A model generated the notes under the pieces. The model ran no database searches, was not told the origin of the DNA, and saw only the letters and a program-made list of their open reading frames with translations. The translations under genes were made by a program, and so were the position numbers. Below, piece after piece: positions 11,518 through 22,112 of a DNA stretch of 25,112 bases (within the stretch, counting starts at the first letter, position 1; each line of letters starts with the position of its first letter). Source of the DNA: Gemmatimonadota bacterium (lineage in GTDB: Bacteria; Gemmatimonadota; Gemmatimonadetes; Gemmatimonadales; Gemmatimonadaceae); contig JADKAQ010000029.1 in NCBI GenBank assembly GCA_016719105.1, positions 1 through 25,112 of the forward strand. The letters run 5' to 3'.

Positions 11518-12942
11518 CTAACGTCTCCCTGCCAACCGTTCCTCGAGAACCTGCACCCCTGCCTCGAGCGCCACGTCGGTCCCCGCCCGGACGCTCGCCA
11601 CCGTTTCCAACGCCGTCACGTGCGGCCTGATGCCGGTCCCCACGAACTCGCGCCCATCCGGATAGGTGTCACGCTTGGTACAGATCCAGAGCGTCACCTG
11701 CCCCGGGAGGGTCAGGAAGAGCGGCTGCCCCGTGCTCCCGTTCGTCGGCTCCCCCACGAGCGTGAACCGTGGATCACCGTCAGATGCAATGAGAAAGTCC
11801 TCGGCCGCCGACCCCGTCTGTCGCCCGATCAGCACGGCGATCGGGATCGTCCGCGCGAGGACCGTCGCCTTCGGCGCCAGGCGTTCACCGGGCGAGTCGA
11901 ACCAGACCGACCCGTCCCAGTGCCGTCGGTTCTCGGTCCCCGTGACGCCGCGCTCCGCCTCCTGTTTCCCCCAGGCGCGGCGCGACTGGATCTCCATGCG
12001 GGACTTCCACGCCGAGGTGGTGAAGGGTTGCGTGGCGAAGTGCTCGATGAGGGCCCGATAGCCGTTGCCGCTGTTGCCGCCGGGGTTGAGGCGCAGGTCG
12101 ATCACGATCGCGCGGGCGCGTTCCATCTGCGGACGGAGCGTATCGAGCCGTGCGGCGAGCGTCGTGTCGTTGAAGGAGTTGATCGCGAGATAGAGGATAC
12201 CGTTGCCCAGCGGGCGCGAGTCCACCAGCGGCGTCGCGCGCGCCGGCCGGAGCCAGGCCGAGGGGCGCGCGCCGCGGTCACGCCGGACCTGCACCGTGCG
12301 CCGCGCGCCGTTAGGCAGCTCCAGCGCGAGGGTGAGCGGCGAGTCGGCACGCCCCGCAAGGAGCCCGAGCCCCGTGCGTCCGTTGTAGCGGATCGCGTCG
12401 CTCACCCACACGTGCGGCGACGAGGCCGCCATGTAGGGGAGGACGTCGCGCTGAAGCTTCGTCGGGACATCGGTGCCGTCTACCGCGGTGATTTCGCTCC
12501 CGATCGGAATGGAGTCGGCGAGAACGGAATCGACGTTGGTCACGACGGCGCGCCCGTCGACGGCGCGCAGCGTGAGCCACGGCCCGTCGAAGTAGCGGGC
12601 GTCGAAGAGCCCGCTGGGGACGGGGACGAGCGTGTGCCCGTCGCGCAGCGTGGCGACGAAACGTTGCAGCTCTCGGACGTAGGTCGGATAGTCCTCGGCC
12701 GCCACGATACGTGGCAGCGTGGCGCGGTACGTGCTGTCCCAGTCGAACGCCGGGCCCAGCTTGTCCCAGTAGGCAAAGCTGCGTTTGGCTTCGCTCCAGG
12801 CCAGCGAGAGCGCGTACACGCGGGACTCACGGTCGGGGACGGGAGGGAGCGGTTTGGCGGGGACCTGCGCCAGGGCAACGCGAGTGAGCGATGCCGCGAC
12901 GAGGAGCGCGAGTGCGCGTGTGGCGAATCGAGTCCCGTGCAT
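11518..12942 (-). CDS. S41 family peptidase (tail-specific protease-like), exported
   Basis: 474-aa protein, start ATG at 12942 chosen because it begins a clear signal peptide (MHGTRFATRALALLVAASLT, cleavage likely after ALA-Q). An in-frame upstream extension reads as low-quality arginine-rich sequence and is rejected. The N-terminal helical part (LAWSEAKRSFAYWDKL) and LRDGHTLV are typical S41 features. The protease core has AIVIDLRLNPGGNSGNG (near 12100) and the nucleophile region IGRQTGSAAEDF with the putative catalytic serine at about residue 378, followed by a lysine-containing C-terminal part. A PDZ-like segment (SIPIGSEITAVDGTDV) lies between. Predicted to act in the periplasm on misfolded or tagged envelope proteins; the substrate is unknown. 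Divergent from the beta-barrel-like gene across ~310 bp. Confidence 0.92.
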   Translation of the reverse strand: MHGTRFATRALALLVAASLTRVALAQVPAKPLPPVPDRESRVYALSLAWSEAKRSFAYWDKLGPAFDWDSTYRATLPRIVAAEDYPTYVRELQRFVATLRDGHTLVPVPSGLFDARYFDGPWLTLRAVDGRAVVTNVDSVLADSIPIGSEITAVDGTDVPTKLQRDVLPYMAASSPHVWVSDAIRYNGRTGLGLLAGRADSPLTLALELPNGARRTVQVRRDRGARPSAWLRPARATPLVDSRPLGNGILYLAINSFNDTTLAARLDTLRPQMERARAIVIDLRLNPGGNSGNGYRALIEHFATQPFTTSAWKSRMEIQSRRAWGKQEAERGVTGTENRRHWDGSVWFDSPGERLAPKATVLARTIPIAVLIGRQTGSAAEDFLIASDGDPRFTLVGEPTNGSTGQPLFLTLPGQVTLWICTKRDTYPDGREFVGTGIRPHVTALETVASVRAGTDVALEAGVQVLEERLAGRR

Positions 12943-13252
12943 GAGTCCCCGCGTGCGGTCGTGGTACCTGTGTATGAACGGTTCGGCACACGATAGACAG
13001 CGACGGGCGTGACGGGGTTTGGGACCGGGCGGAGCGGTGATGCACAGGGGGCGAGTGGTAAGCGCCCGTGCACGAGCCGCGACGCCTCGCCCGCGGCGAG
13101 ACAGGTCATCCCTCGACCGACCCCGATGCCGGGACGCACCCGATGGCCGAGGCTGGCGCACCAACTAGCGTTGACGGTGAAGGTCAGGGACACGCCAGCC
13201 CTCCGGATCCCTCCGGCCCCCGCTGAGGCGTGTTCCATGCACGAGGTGCCGC
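12943..13252. other. Divergent intergenic region between S41 peptidase and envelope protein genes
   Basis: This 310-bp gap must hold both promoters. It contains GAGGTG at 13243-13248, a good Shine-Dalgarno 4 nt before the ATG at 13253. A TTGACG at 13171-13176 resembles a -35 box, but no acceptable -10 follows at 16-18 bp. No small gene or RNA structure stands out. Confidence 0.4.
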
Positions 13253-14125
13253 ATGCGGTCACCGTCTGCCTGCCGCCGGGGCGCGTTCTGCCTCACGCTC
13301 TACGCCGCGGCCCGCGCCCTACTCCTCCCACTCGCCGTGGTCGCGCTTCCATCGACAGCCCACGGGCAATCGTGGATGCAGCGCATCCGCGACGCGCGAC
13401 TCGAATTCGTGATCTACGGTCGCCCCTACCAGTCCGACGCCAATACGGCGATCGACCGCCTGCTTGGGCGCGCCGGATTCGCCGACAGCGTCTACCAGGC
13501 GTACTCGGACTGTGGCTTCATCTGCGGCGGGATGGGAGGTCCCTCGGGCTTTGACTGGTTCCCGTACCCCACGCATGTCGACGAATCGGGGTGGTCCTCC
13601 AAGGCCATCACGCTCTCGGCGACGCTGCGGCCGCACGTGCGCGCCACCGTCCTGTGGGCCGGCGCCGCGACGTTAGGCGGCGTGATCGGTGGATCGTGTC
13701 CCAACCAGTCGTGTTACGCCGACTTCGGATACGGCCCGCGCTACTTCATCGGCATCGACTCGCGCGTGAGTTCGGTCGCCCTGCTTGCCGAGGGAGAGTA
13801 TGGGTGGCTCCGCGTCGGCGCCGGACCGGCCGTACATGGGGTGACCGTCCAGTCGCTCCCGTGGATCGACCCGCGCGTGCAGTGGAAGGAACGATTTCAT
13901 CCCGCGGGCGGCGTGGCGAGCGTAGGGCTGACCGTGCCGCTCTGGCGCCCCGTGGTCGTAAGCGGGCGATGGGTGTACTCGGCCATGGGCGATGTGCAGC
14001 TGTCGGCACGTGACGTCTCCAACGACGCGGCGCCACTCGCCGCTGGGACGCGTCGGTTCGAGGGGGGAAAGGTGAACCTCTCGAATTCGTATGTGCTGAT
14101 GGGGATCGGCGTGCGAATGCGGTGA
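13253..14125 (+). CDS. Exported, outer-membrane beta-barrel-like protein of unknown function
   Basis: 290 aa with a long N-terminal signal region (basic MRSPSACRRG, then LYAAARALLLPLAVVALPST, cleavage near AHGQ). The mature part alternates polar and hydrophobic residues in strand-like blocks rich in Gly, Tyr and Trp (ITLSATLRPHVRATVLWAGA, AEGEYGWLRVGAGPAV, VVVSGRWVYSAMGDVQLSA, LSNSYVLMGIGVRMR), as in small outer-membrane barrels. Four cysteines (DCGFIC, SCPNQSC) could form disulfides in the loops. A Shine-Dalgarno GAGGTG supports the start. I do not recognise a named family. It could equally be a periplasmic beta-sandwich protein. The frame is clean, and the gene is convergent with the YjdM gene. 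Confidence 0.65.
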   Translation: MRSPSACRRGAFCLTLYAAARALLLPLAVVALPSTAHGQSWMQRIRDARLEFVIYGRPYQSDANTAIDRLLGRAGFADSVYQAYSDCGFICGGMGGPSGFDWFPYPTHVDESGWSSKAITLSATLRPHVRATVLWAGAATLGGVIGGSCPNQSCYADFGYGPRYFIGIDSRVSSVALLAEGEYGWLRVGAGPAVHGVTVQSLPWIDPRVQWKERFHPAGGVASVGLTVPLWRPVVVSGRWVYSAMGDVQLSARDVSNDAAPLAAGTRRFEGGKVNLSNSYVLMGIGVRMR

Positions 14126-14203
14126 GCAGGCGGTGAGCGCGCAGTGTGCGGAAAGGGCGACCCGACTCCCTTCCCCTCGTTCAGCGCACGTCCGCCGCCG
14201 ACC

Positions 14204-14566
14204 TCACGTCGACTTCCGCACGAACTCCGACTTGAGCTGCATCGCTCCGACGCCGTCGATCTTGCAGTCGATGTCGTGATCGCCGTCCACCAGGCGGATG
14301 TTCTTCACCTTGGTGCCGACCTTCACCACGCTCGACGATCCCTTGATCTTGAGGTCCTTGATCACGGTGACCGAGTCGCCGTTGGCCAGCACGTTCCCAT
14401 TGGCGTCGCGCCACACACGCTCGGTGGTCTCCGGTGACTCGGCGGCCGCTGAGCTGTCGGCGCCAACGAGCGGCCATTCGTGCGCGCACTCGGGGCACAC
14501 GAACTGGAATCCGTCGGAGTAGGACAGGGTGGAATGGCACTTCGGGCAGGCAGGTGTTGAACTCAC
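14204..14566 (-). CDS. yjdM: YjdM/PhnA-type zinc ribbon protein
   Basis: 120 aa, GTG start at 14566. An N-terminal zinc ribbon has Cys pairs at residues 7/10 (CPKC) and 24/27 (CPEC). After a spacer richer in Ser/Ala/Glu than usual, the C-terminal PhnA-type SH3-like domain reads VWRDANGNVLANGDSVTVIK and KIKGSSSVVKVGTKVKNIRL, the strongly conserved block of this family. Known as 'alkylphosphonate utilization protein PhnA/YjdM', but its cellular role is not established and it is not the phosphonoacetate hydrolase. It follows the giant-protein operon on the same strand by 84 bp, so read-through is possible; it is a common stand-alone gene and is probably unrelated in function. The GTG has no clear Shine-Dalgarno. 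Confidence 0.9.
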   Translation of the reverse strand: MSSTPACPKCHSTLSYSDGFQFVCPECAHEWPLVGADSSAAAESPETTERVWRDANGNVLANGDSVTVIKDLKIKGSSSVVKVGTKVKNIRLVDGDHDIDCKIDGVGAMQLKSEFVRKST

Positions 14567-14649
14567 GGGAGGTCCAAGAGCGGGGAGGCGCAGCGGGAGG
14601 GTGAAAGTTAATCAGTCCGGCTGCCCGCACCGATCACTCGACGCGCCCT

Positions 14650-16532
14650 TCACCCCTTGGTCGGCACATCGATGATCTGGTCGAACGCCAGTCCGCTCGA
14701 CCCCTCACCACGCCCCGTGAGCTTCCGCGCCCCCAGCCAGACCCACACGCGCCCATCGCGCCAGCGCGTGCGCTGATAGCTCAGCGTCACTCGTGTCCCC
14801 GCACGCGTGACCTCTTCCTCGTGCACGACGAAGCCGGTCGCCGGATCGGCGTCGAGCCCTGGACGCAGGAGCCAGCTGCGCGGGCGCACGGCGTCGGGGG
14901 TCGGCGACGGGTCGCCGGTCATGATCCGCAGCATGGCACCCCGTTGCAGCTGTACCTCGCGGTTGCTCCCCTCGACATGTGCGGGAAGCATGGGGATCCA
15001 GTGCTCGGGGACGCTGGTCATCACCTGGTACCGGATCTTCGCCCCCTCCGCCGGCGGCAGCGGCTCGGGTGGTGCCCCGAGTCGCCGCTCGAGGTCGCGC
15101 TCCCATGCATGCCGCAGCTCGGTCGCCGCCTCGCCGCCGCGCCGCGGCTCTCCAGACGGCAGGGTGATCGTGCGCTCGATCCCCCACACCATGTTCGCCA
15201 TCTCGTCGCGCGCCAGCAGCACCTCCTCCATCGGCGCCCCCTCCTGCACCTTCTGCGCGGCGGGGGGGAGCATGAGCGTCAGGTCGGCCGGTCGATGCTC
15301 GTCGCCAACGATGGAATTCAGGAACATCGCCCAGCGCTGCCAGTCCTCATCGTCGCCGCGCCCCGCCGCCTCGACCCACGTGCGTTCACCAAAGACGTTG
15401 CGCACCGCAACGCCACGAACCGTCGCCAGGCTCCCCGCCGGCGCCGTGAACGGGACGAGGAACCAGTCGTTCGCATACACCAGGCCGAACTCCATCAGCA
15501 GCAACTTCGCGAGGTCGGTCGTGTCGGGCTTGACGTCGCCGAAGTTGGTCCGGCCATCCTCGAACTTCCACCAGCGCGAGTGCGGCATCCCGTTGAACGT
15601 CGCCTGCGTGGGGAGCATGGTGAGCGTCGTCACCTCCGCCGGCTCGGGCGGCGGCGCCCCATCGCCTAACGACGTGCGCTGCGGGTCGACGTCGAAGTTG
15701 TACCAGTCCAGGTGCCCTGGTGATACTGCTCGGCGACCATGACCTTCTCGGCATCTCCCTGAGGCGCCGAAGTGGCAAAGCGGTACTCGAAGCGGTCGGG
15801 CTCCCAGGCCCCCTCGGCCGCCGGCTGGTGAATCAGCTTCTCGAACCACCGCACCCATCGCGCGGCGATGGGATCGACCGTCGCGTCGAGCCCCGCCAGC
15901 GCGGCGATGCCGTCAGAGGCCAGCCCGCCCGACGTGAGGTGTGCGTACAGTGCCCCTCCATCCATCCGGCGCCCGGCCACCGCCGCATGCGTCGACCAGG
16001 CGTCGGGATGTGCGGTGATGGGGAGGTCCGCCTGCTGCAACGGATCGGGAGTCGCGATGCGATAGGCGGTGATGAACTGCGGCACGGCGAGCGCCGACAC
16101 CCGGCCAATCATCTTGAGCCACTGCCGCCCCATTAGCAGCCGCAAGTCGAGCGCGATGGTGAGCGTGCTGGCGACACCGAGTGGAGCCTGCCGCTGCGCG
16201 AAGGCCACCGGGAGCGCCTCCACCTTCGCCTCGAGCGGCGTCTGGTCGTCGAACGCCTCGGCCGCCCCATCACCCGGTTGGTATCGGCGCAGCCGAGTCG
16301 TCGCCAGCTGCACACGGGCCTCCACCGGAGAACCAGCGTCGTCGCCCTGGAACTCCCCTACCTGCCACTGCCGGCACAGCATCCACAACGGATCGCGCAC
16401 CTCGGCGCGCAGCGCCCGCTCGAAGTTCGTCGCGCGCGGCCGCCCCTCCAGGCGGTTCCACAGGGTGATCCCGGGGCGGGCCTTCTGCCGGATGACGGTC
16501 GCGAGGTCGCGCGTGATCAGGGGAGCGGGCAT
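14650..16532 (-). CDS. Conserved protein of unknown function, third gene of the giant-protein operon (one frameshift)
   Basis: Reconstructed as ~627 aa from ATG 16532 (MPAPLITRDLATVIRQ). The N-terminal block LWMLCRQWQVGEFQGDD (residues ~48-64) is the most distinctive part, and I recall similar Trp/Gln-rich segments in unannotated proteins of several phyla. Later features are WLKMIGRVSALAVPQF (~138-153), DWYNFDVDPQ, MPHSRWWKFEDGRTNFGDVK (near 15560), LLLMEFGLVYANDWFLVPF (near 15460) and MVWGIERTITLPSG (near 15170). The single frame break near 15715 is a missing G (CAGGGCACC for CAGGGGCACC). No signal peptide, membrane helix or enzyme motif is seen. Its start lies 1 bp after the stop of the preceding giant gene, so it is almost certainly co-translated. 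I cannot assign a function; a structural partner of the other two is plausible inference only. Confidence 0.75.
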
Positions 16533-16533
16533 C

Positions 16534-19500
16534 TCAGGACGTGGCGAGGGCGATGCGGTTGTTGATGGCCAGCTCGAGGGCGATCGTCAGCTGCGACGCC
16601 TGCGTCGCAATCACCGTCGCCGGCAGGTAGGGACCATACGGTGACGCATCGACGTGCTTGGGCTCCACGGCCCGGCGCTTGGCGAGGTCGAGGGTCTCGT
16701 TGAGCGCGTCGATCACGTCCTCCCACTGCCACGCGCCACGAAACTCCGTGGGCGTCACCAGCAGCATCGACTGCGGCGCTTCGTTGTTGGGCCGGTCGTA
16801 GTGGAACGCGAGCCCGGTCTCGATCGAGTCGCCCGGTATCACCTCGGTCCACTCATCCAGCAGGAGCCCGCACTGCGGCGTCCCCATGGTGAAGCCGGCG
16901 GCGAAGTGTGCCGTGTACAGCAATCGATCACGATCGAGCACCGCGCCCGGCGGGAGTTCCAACCCGAGCCACGCATCCCCCGGGGCGTACGGCAGCTGCA
17001 ACGCATCGAGCACGGGCTCGGTGCGGCCGAGCGAACCGGCGTGCATCACGAGTCCCTCCCACGCCCGCATCTTGGCCCGCACCCGGGCGGTGCCATAGAG
17101 CCACGTATCGACCGGATCGTCGACCGGGTCGACCGCCGGGTCGGCCGGTGCCGTCAGGTGCACGACGGTCGCCCCCGACTGGGCGTCGGCGCGCGCCATC
17201 GCCAGCTCGCTCCCCTGCGCATTGCTCGGGGTGAACTGGGGGACAAGGACGCACGCCTGGCCTAGCAAGGCCTGGGCACACCGCTGCAGCGCAGCCACAC
17301 GATCGGCCGGCGCCGCCGCGACATCGTGCGCGGCCAGCGCCACCGCCCCCTCGTCGAGCCGCTTCCCCAGCTCCGTGATCATCGCGCCGCCCATGCGCCC
17401 CACGTCCTCGGCGAAGCGGATCATCTCGTCTTCGTGCGCGGCCAGGGTAAACGGTTCGCTGTCGAAGTCGGAGACCGGCAACAACCCCTGCACATCGCCA
17501 AGCAGGGGGACGATCGCCGTTCGCGTGCTCGCCTTGATGGCATCGAGGAGTGCGCGGCGCGCACTGAACGCCGGCTCGGTGACGGTCGTGAGGGTGGTCC
17601 GGTACAGCGCCGGCGTGGCCGGGAGCGGCACCGTCATGACGGTCGAGATTGCGCGCTCCGCTTGCGCCAGAAGGTCGAAGCGCGCCTCATCGGTCGTCGC
17701 GGCCGCCTCGTCGACGAGTCGTGCGTTGAACTCGACGAGCTTGGCGTCCCAGCGCTCCACCACCGTGGCACACTGCGCCAGGATCGCCGCATACGTCCGC
17801 TGCGTGAAGTCGCGCACGAAGCCCCACCCGGCCTGCGGGACGGCGCAGGTCGCCGTGCGGGCCAGCAGCGCGGTGGCGGCCGCGGCGCGCGCGTCGGTCG
17901 CGGCGATCAGCGCCGCGCGATTGGCGACCGTATCCGCCAGCTCGGCACCGAGCGGGGCGAGGAAAGCCGTCCAATCGTTGCGCAATGTGGTCATCGCCGC
18001 GACCACGGCATCCAGTCGTGCCCGATCGACGAACGGGGTCGCGTCCTGCGTCGACGACGCTTCGTTCATCAGCGTGAGGTCGGTCGCGCGCAGCGGGCGC
18101 GACCCGCCCACCAGCGTGCGCAGGGCGCGAATCAACGGCAGGCACTCGAAGATCGAGTACGGGGCGGTGTCCTTCTCGCGATAGCCGATGGTGGGAGTCA
18201 GGTCCGGTCGTGCCCCGAACGCGTCGAGCGCCCGTCGCACGATACGGTCGTCCAGCTCGCCCATCGCCTGTGAGTCGTCATCCCCCACCAGCGCCAGCAC
18301 GTCCGCCGGCTGCAAGCCGAGGTCGTGCAGCGTGACCTGGCGCGACCGCGCCAGCCCGGTGGCCGCCTCGCGGAACTGCACCATGCACGCCACCTCGTCC
18401 AGCTTGGGCAGCACCGTCGCCAGCCACGCGTTCACCGCCGGCTCGGCCTGCGCGCGCGGCGTCATCGCGATCGGGGGGACGGGCGAGGCGAGGTGACTCA
18501 CCCCGGCATCCAGGTGCAACGCCACCGCGGTGAGTTAGCCCGGTCCCTACCGACGGCGTGCGAATGATGTCCGGTTCTGGTGGAAAGGCCCCGTGCGCGT
18601 AGGCGTCATAGGTGGACGCCACGCGGTCGTAGTTCCCCAGCACCGCCTGATAGACGCCCTCCGATAGCGCGAGATCGGCGACCGCGTCATGCGATTCGAG
18701 CAACCGATCGACCTCGGCGTCGATCGCCGCCGCTTCGGTGGCGCTGGCCGGCGGGAGCGTCGCCTTGCCAAAGGGATAGTGCGCATTCCCCGTCGCCTTC
18801 ACGTGCTCGACGAGCGAGAGGCCGTTGACGACGTTGCGCGCCTCGATCGCCTCGATCGATACCCCTTCGGGAGGCTTGGTCGACGCCATGCGGTCGGCGC
18901 GCAGCGGAAAGGCCCGACGCAGCTTGTAGATGAACTTGTCGACCTCGGCCAACCCGTGGCGGTCGTGCAGGCCACGCTCGAACTGGTAGCCGAGCAGGTC
19001 GGCGAGCGACTGTCCGCCGCGAATCCCCTCGATCATCGCCAGCGCGACGCGCACGCGTTCCGAGGTGAGGTTTACCGCCAGCGCCTGACGATTGGCCGGG
19101 CTGGCGTTGGAGATGAAGCCGTTGCGCAGCACCGCCGCCGCCACCGCGTGGTTGAGCGACGGGGCATGCACGTAGCCCTGGTTGGTACTGTCGCGCAGCA
19201 ACGGCGTTGCCCCTGGCGGCGTGAACTCCTTGGCCAGCGCCGGGTCGTCGAGCCGCACCGGGGTGAGCTTTCGCTTGTCGGGAACGAGCTGCTCGAGCCA
19301 GGCGTAGCCGCCCAGGTAGATGCCGCGGCGTGCGGGCTGGGCCGATCCGTCGGACAGCCCCCGCATGCGCGCCAGCTGCACGTACGTAGCCCAGCAGCCG
19401 GGCGTCGAGCCGGTACGAACAGGCGTCGATGTGATCGGCAAAGGCGCGCTCCAGCCGCGCGGTGGACTCGTGCTCGAGCACCGCGAGGGCCGCGCGCTGT

Positions 19501-22106
19501 TGCGTGAGGTTGCGCGCATCGGCCAGCGTCGTGAGCGACGCCGCGATGAACTCGTGCACGGAGAGCGTCGGGCTCCCCGTGATCCCGGGGACGCGCTCGT
19601 ACAGCGGCTGGTAGCGCGACTCGCTCACCCCGTCTCCCGCGCGGACGTGCAGGAACGGGTCGTCCTGCCGGGCGCGTTGCATCGCGGTTGCATCGTAGAG
19701 CCCCGCCCGCTGGTGCAGGCGAATCCCGGTGTCGTGATACCCCAGCTGCAATGCGTGGCGCAGGAAGAGGTAGAGCAGCGACGAGGGCGGACGATCGTCG
19801 GTGAAGCCCGCCTGCGCATACAGCGCGTCGAGCGACGTGGACGAGGCGTCGAGGAGCCAGCGCAGGTAGTTGCGCCCGTCGGTGGTCGCCGCGCGCAGCG
19901 CCTGCGTCTCCGACACCGGGATCGCATCCACCACCCCGCCGGTGAGCTGGTTGTGGGCGCGGTTGAAGATCAGGTCGAGGATCGGGGGATCCTTGTCACC
20001 CGAGTAACCGAGCGTCGTAAGGCGGGCGCGCGCCTGCTGGCGCACGAACGCCGTGATCAGCGCCTGCAGCTTGCCGCCGAAACCCTGCAGCGACAGGCGA
20101 TTGTACAGCGTCTTGAGATGCTCGGCGTGCCGCTGCACCCAATCCACCGACCCCGGATGCAACCCGACCACATCGAGCAGCAGCGCATGGGGTCGCCCGC
20201 CTTCCCCACGTGCGCGACGTCACGCGCGAGGGAGCGGAAGTCGTCGTCGATGGTGCGCAGGATCGGATAGAAGGCACGCAACCACGAGAGCATCGGGTCG
20301 CGTCGACCACCAGCGCCAGCCGGTCGTTCGACGGACGCGGCTCGAACCACCGCATCCGCGAGAATGCCGTCGTGGGCAAGATGCCGTACGGCTGCGCCCC
20401 GATGCGCACCACCGGGACCGCTCCGCCTGGGATCACATGCTGCGTGAAGAACTCGCGCGTCCGCTCGACGACCTCGTCGGAGAAGACCGGCGACATCATC
20501 GACTCCATCCAGTAGCCGAGCGTCGCCGGCCAGAGTGCGGTGTGCATGGCGCGCATCACGCGCTGGTCTGTCGTCCCGGCGCCGTGCACGTTGACCAGCA
20601 ACGACGGATCGATGCCTAACACTTGCGCCAGCCACTCGCCGTCGCGCTTGTCGTGCCACCCGCTCGCCGGGGCAAAGAGCGGGGCCACCGCGTCGTCGAA
20701 GGCGGCGTCCGCATCGTCGAAGCGATCGTAGCCTGCGGGCTGCGCCTCCGTGTTGTTGGTCGGCGTCCCCTGCGGGAGGATTGCCGGGCCGCTGCTGCTG
20801 TACCGGTGGTGCGAGAGCAGCGTCTCAACTCCTGTTGCGCCACATCGGCCGTCGCGTTGAGCCGCACCCACCACCCGGGACGCGGGCGAACCATTGGCCG
20901 CCTGCGAGGGGTGACAGGACACGCATCCCCATCCCCACCTGCACCGCGCGATCGAAGTCGGTGAGCCAGAGCAGCTCGTCGGGGGACGATGAGGGTTCCC
21001 CTCGGCGTCGTGCCGCAGCTGCTCCGATTCCGGGGCGGTGGGATCGGGGCCCACCTGCAGCGGGGAGGCGACGCCCCTCCCACGACCGTCACCGGCGTGG
21101 GGTCGTTCTCGCGCTCGTAGCCTACAAAGACGAAGCGATCGGGAGGATGCGCGCCCGTGGCGCCTGCGACCACGTCTCGCGTTTCGTCTCACGCTCGGCA
21201 GGAGCAGGAACGGGACGCTCACCGTCACGTCCTCGCGCGACACACCATCGGGCGGAGCCGCATCGAGGTTAGAGGGAACGTGCGCCGCAATGAGTTCGGC
21301 AGCGCGCGCAGCACTGACCGCCAACTCGAGCGTGGTGGTGGCCAACCCCACCGGGGTCGCATCGCCTGGCCGACCCACACCGCGCGCCAGAACGCCGCCA
21401 CGCGTCGGCTCCTGGCCTGCAAACGCTGCCTCGCGACCGCGATCGGGAGGATCACGTCGCTCGCATCGAGCCTTACCGGGCGTTCGGCGAGGTTGGTCGG
21501 CTGGTAGCTGCGCACGATCCACGCGGCGCGATTGGCCCCGTGCCCGGTGGCGAGCGTCGTCCACGCCGCACGATCGAGCGCCGGGTCGCCCCCGATGCCC
21601 AGAGGCGCGCCAGTACGCGGCCGCCGACGCGACTTCCTTCGGTGAGGATGGGATCGAAGGAGTCGAGCCAGCAGTCGTCGGGAAAGACGAGCACCCACAA
21701 CTCGTCGCGCGGTGCCGCACTGGCGTCGCGCTCCGCTGAAGCGCGTCTCCAGCCGCAACGGCATCAGCAGGAGTGGCGTGTCGTCGTCGAGGCGGTTGAT
21801 CCCCTTGCGCGGGTCCGGTGAAGGCGGCGAACCGCCCCGGAAAGATCGAGCGCCGCCGAGGTGAGTGCGCGCTGGCCGCTCGCGCGCCGAGTCGAGCGTG
21901 GCGCGCAGCTCCTTCTCCGTGCCTCGAACGCCTTGCGCCTGCCCCGGTTGCCTCGTCGCCGTTTGCGTCTGCCCGGCGATCGAGCGCAGTGCGCTCCGTC
22001 GCGAGGGCTTGAGCGCCTGCACCGTCCGCGCGACATCGGCCGCCGCGCCATCGGGGCGTCGCGCGCCAGGCGGAGTTGGTCCCCGGATCTCGGCAAAGTC
22101 AGCCAT
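16534..22106 (-). CDS. Giant conserved protein of unknown function (~1,857 aa reconstructed), second gene of the operon
   Basis: Starts at ATG 22106 (MADFAEIRGPTPPGARR), 6 bp after the previous gene's stop, and ends at TGA 16534. Open fragments join into one continuous conserved protein: LLLMPLRLETRF (near 21760), LWVLVFPDDCWLDSFDP (near 21680), AAWIVRSYQPTN (near 21520), MESMMSPVFSDEVVERTREF and IGAQPYGILP (20370-20520), LYLFLRHALQLGYHD (near 19760), IYLGGYAWLEQL (near 19310), LLGYQFERGLHDRHG (near 18980), the C-terminal LLLDEWTEVIPG (near 16850) and GLAFHYDRPNNEAPQSMLL (near 16790). The break at ~18535 is one extra G in CGCGGTGGCG, and at ~19390 a few bases are altered; both sides belong together. 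From ~19.4 kb rightwards, breaks are frequent. No repeats of Rhs/YD type, no signal peptide and no membrane helix are seen. Function unknown. Confidence 0.72.
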
Positions 22107-22112
22107 GGCGCC

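Noticed and set aside
11476..12996. 506-codon open frame on the plus strand opposite the S41 gene
   Set aside because: Arg/Gly/Val-rich antisense shadow of a high-GC gene; the minus strand carries a signal peptide and S41 motifs.
13171..13199. TTGACG as a -35 box for the envelope protein gene
   Set aside because: The sequence 17 bp downstream (GCCAGC) does not resemble a -10 element.
17222..18273. Two ~320-codon open frames on the plus strand
   Set aside because: Antisense to the clearly conserved giant protein; composition is Arg/Ser-rich and motif-free.
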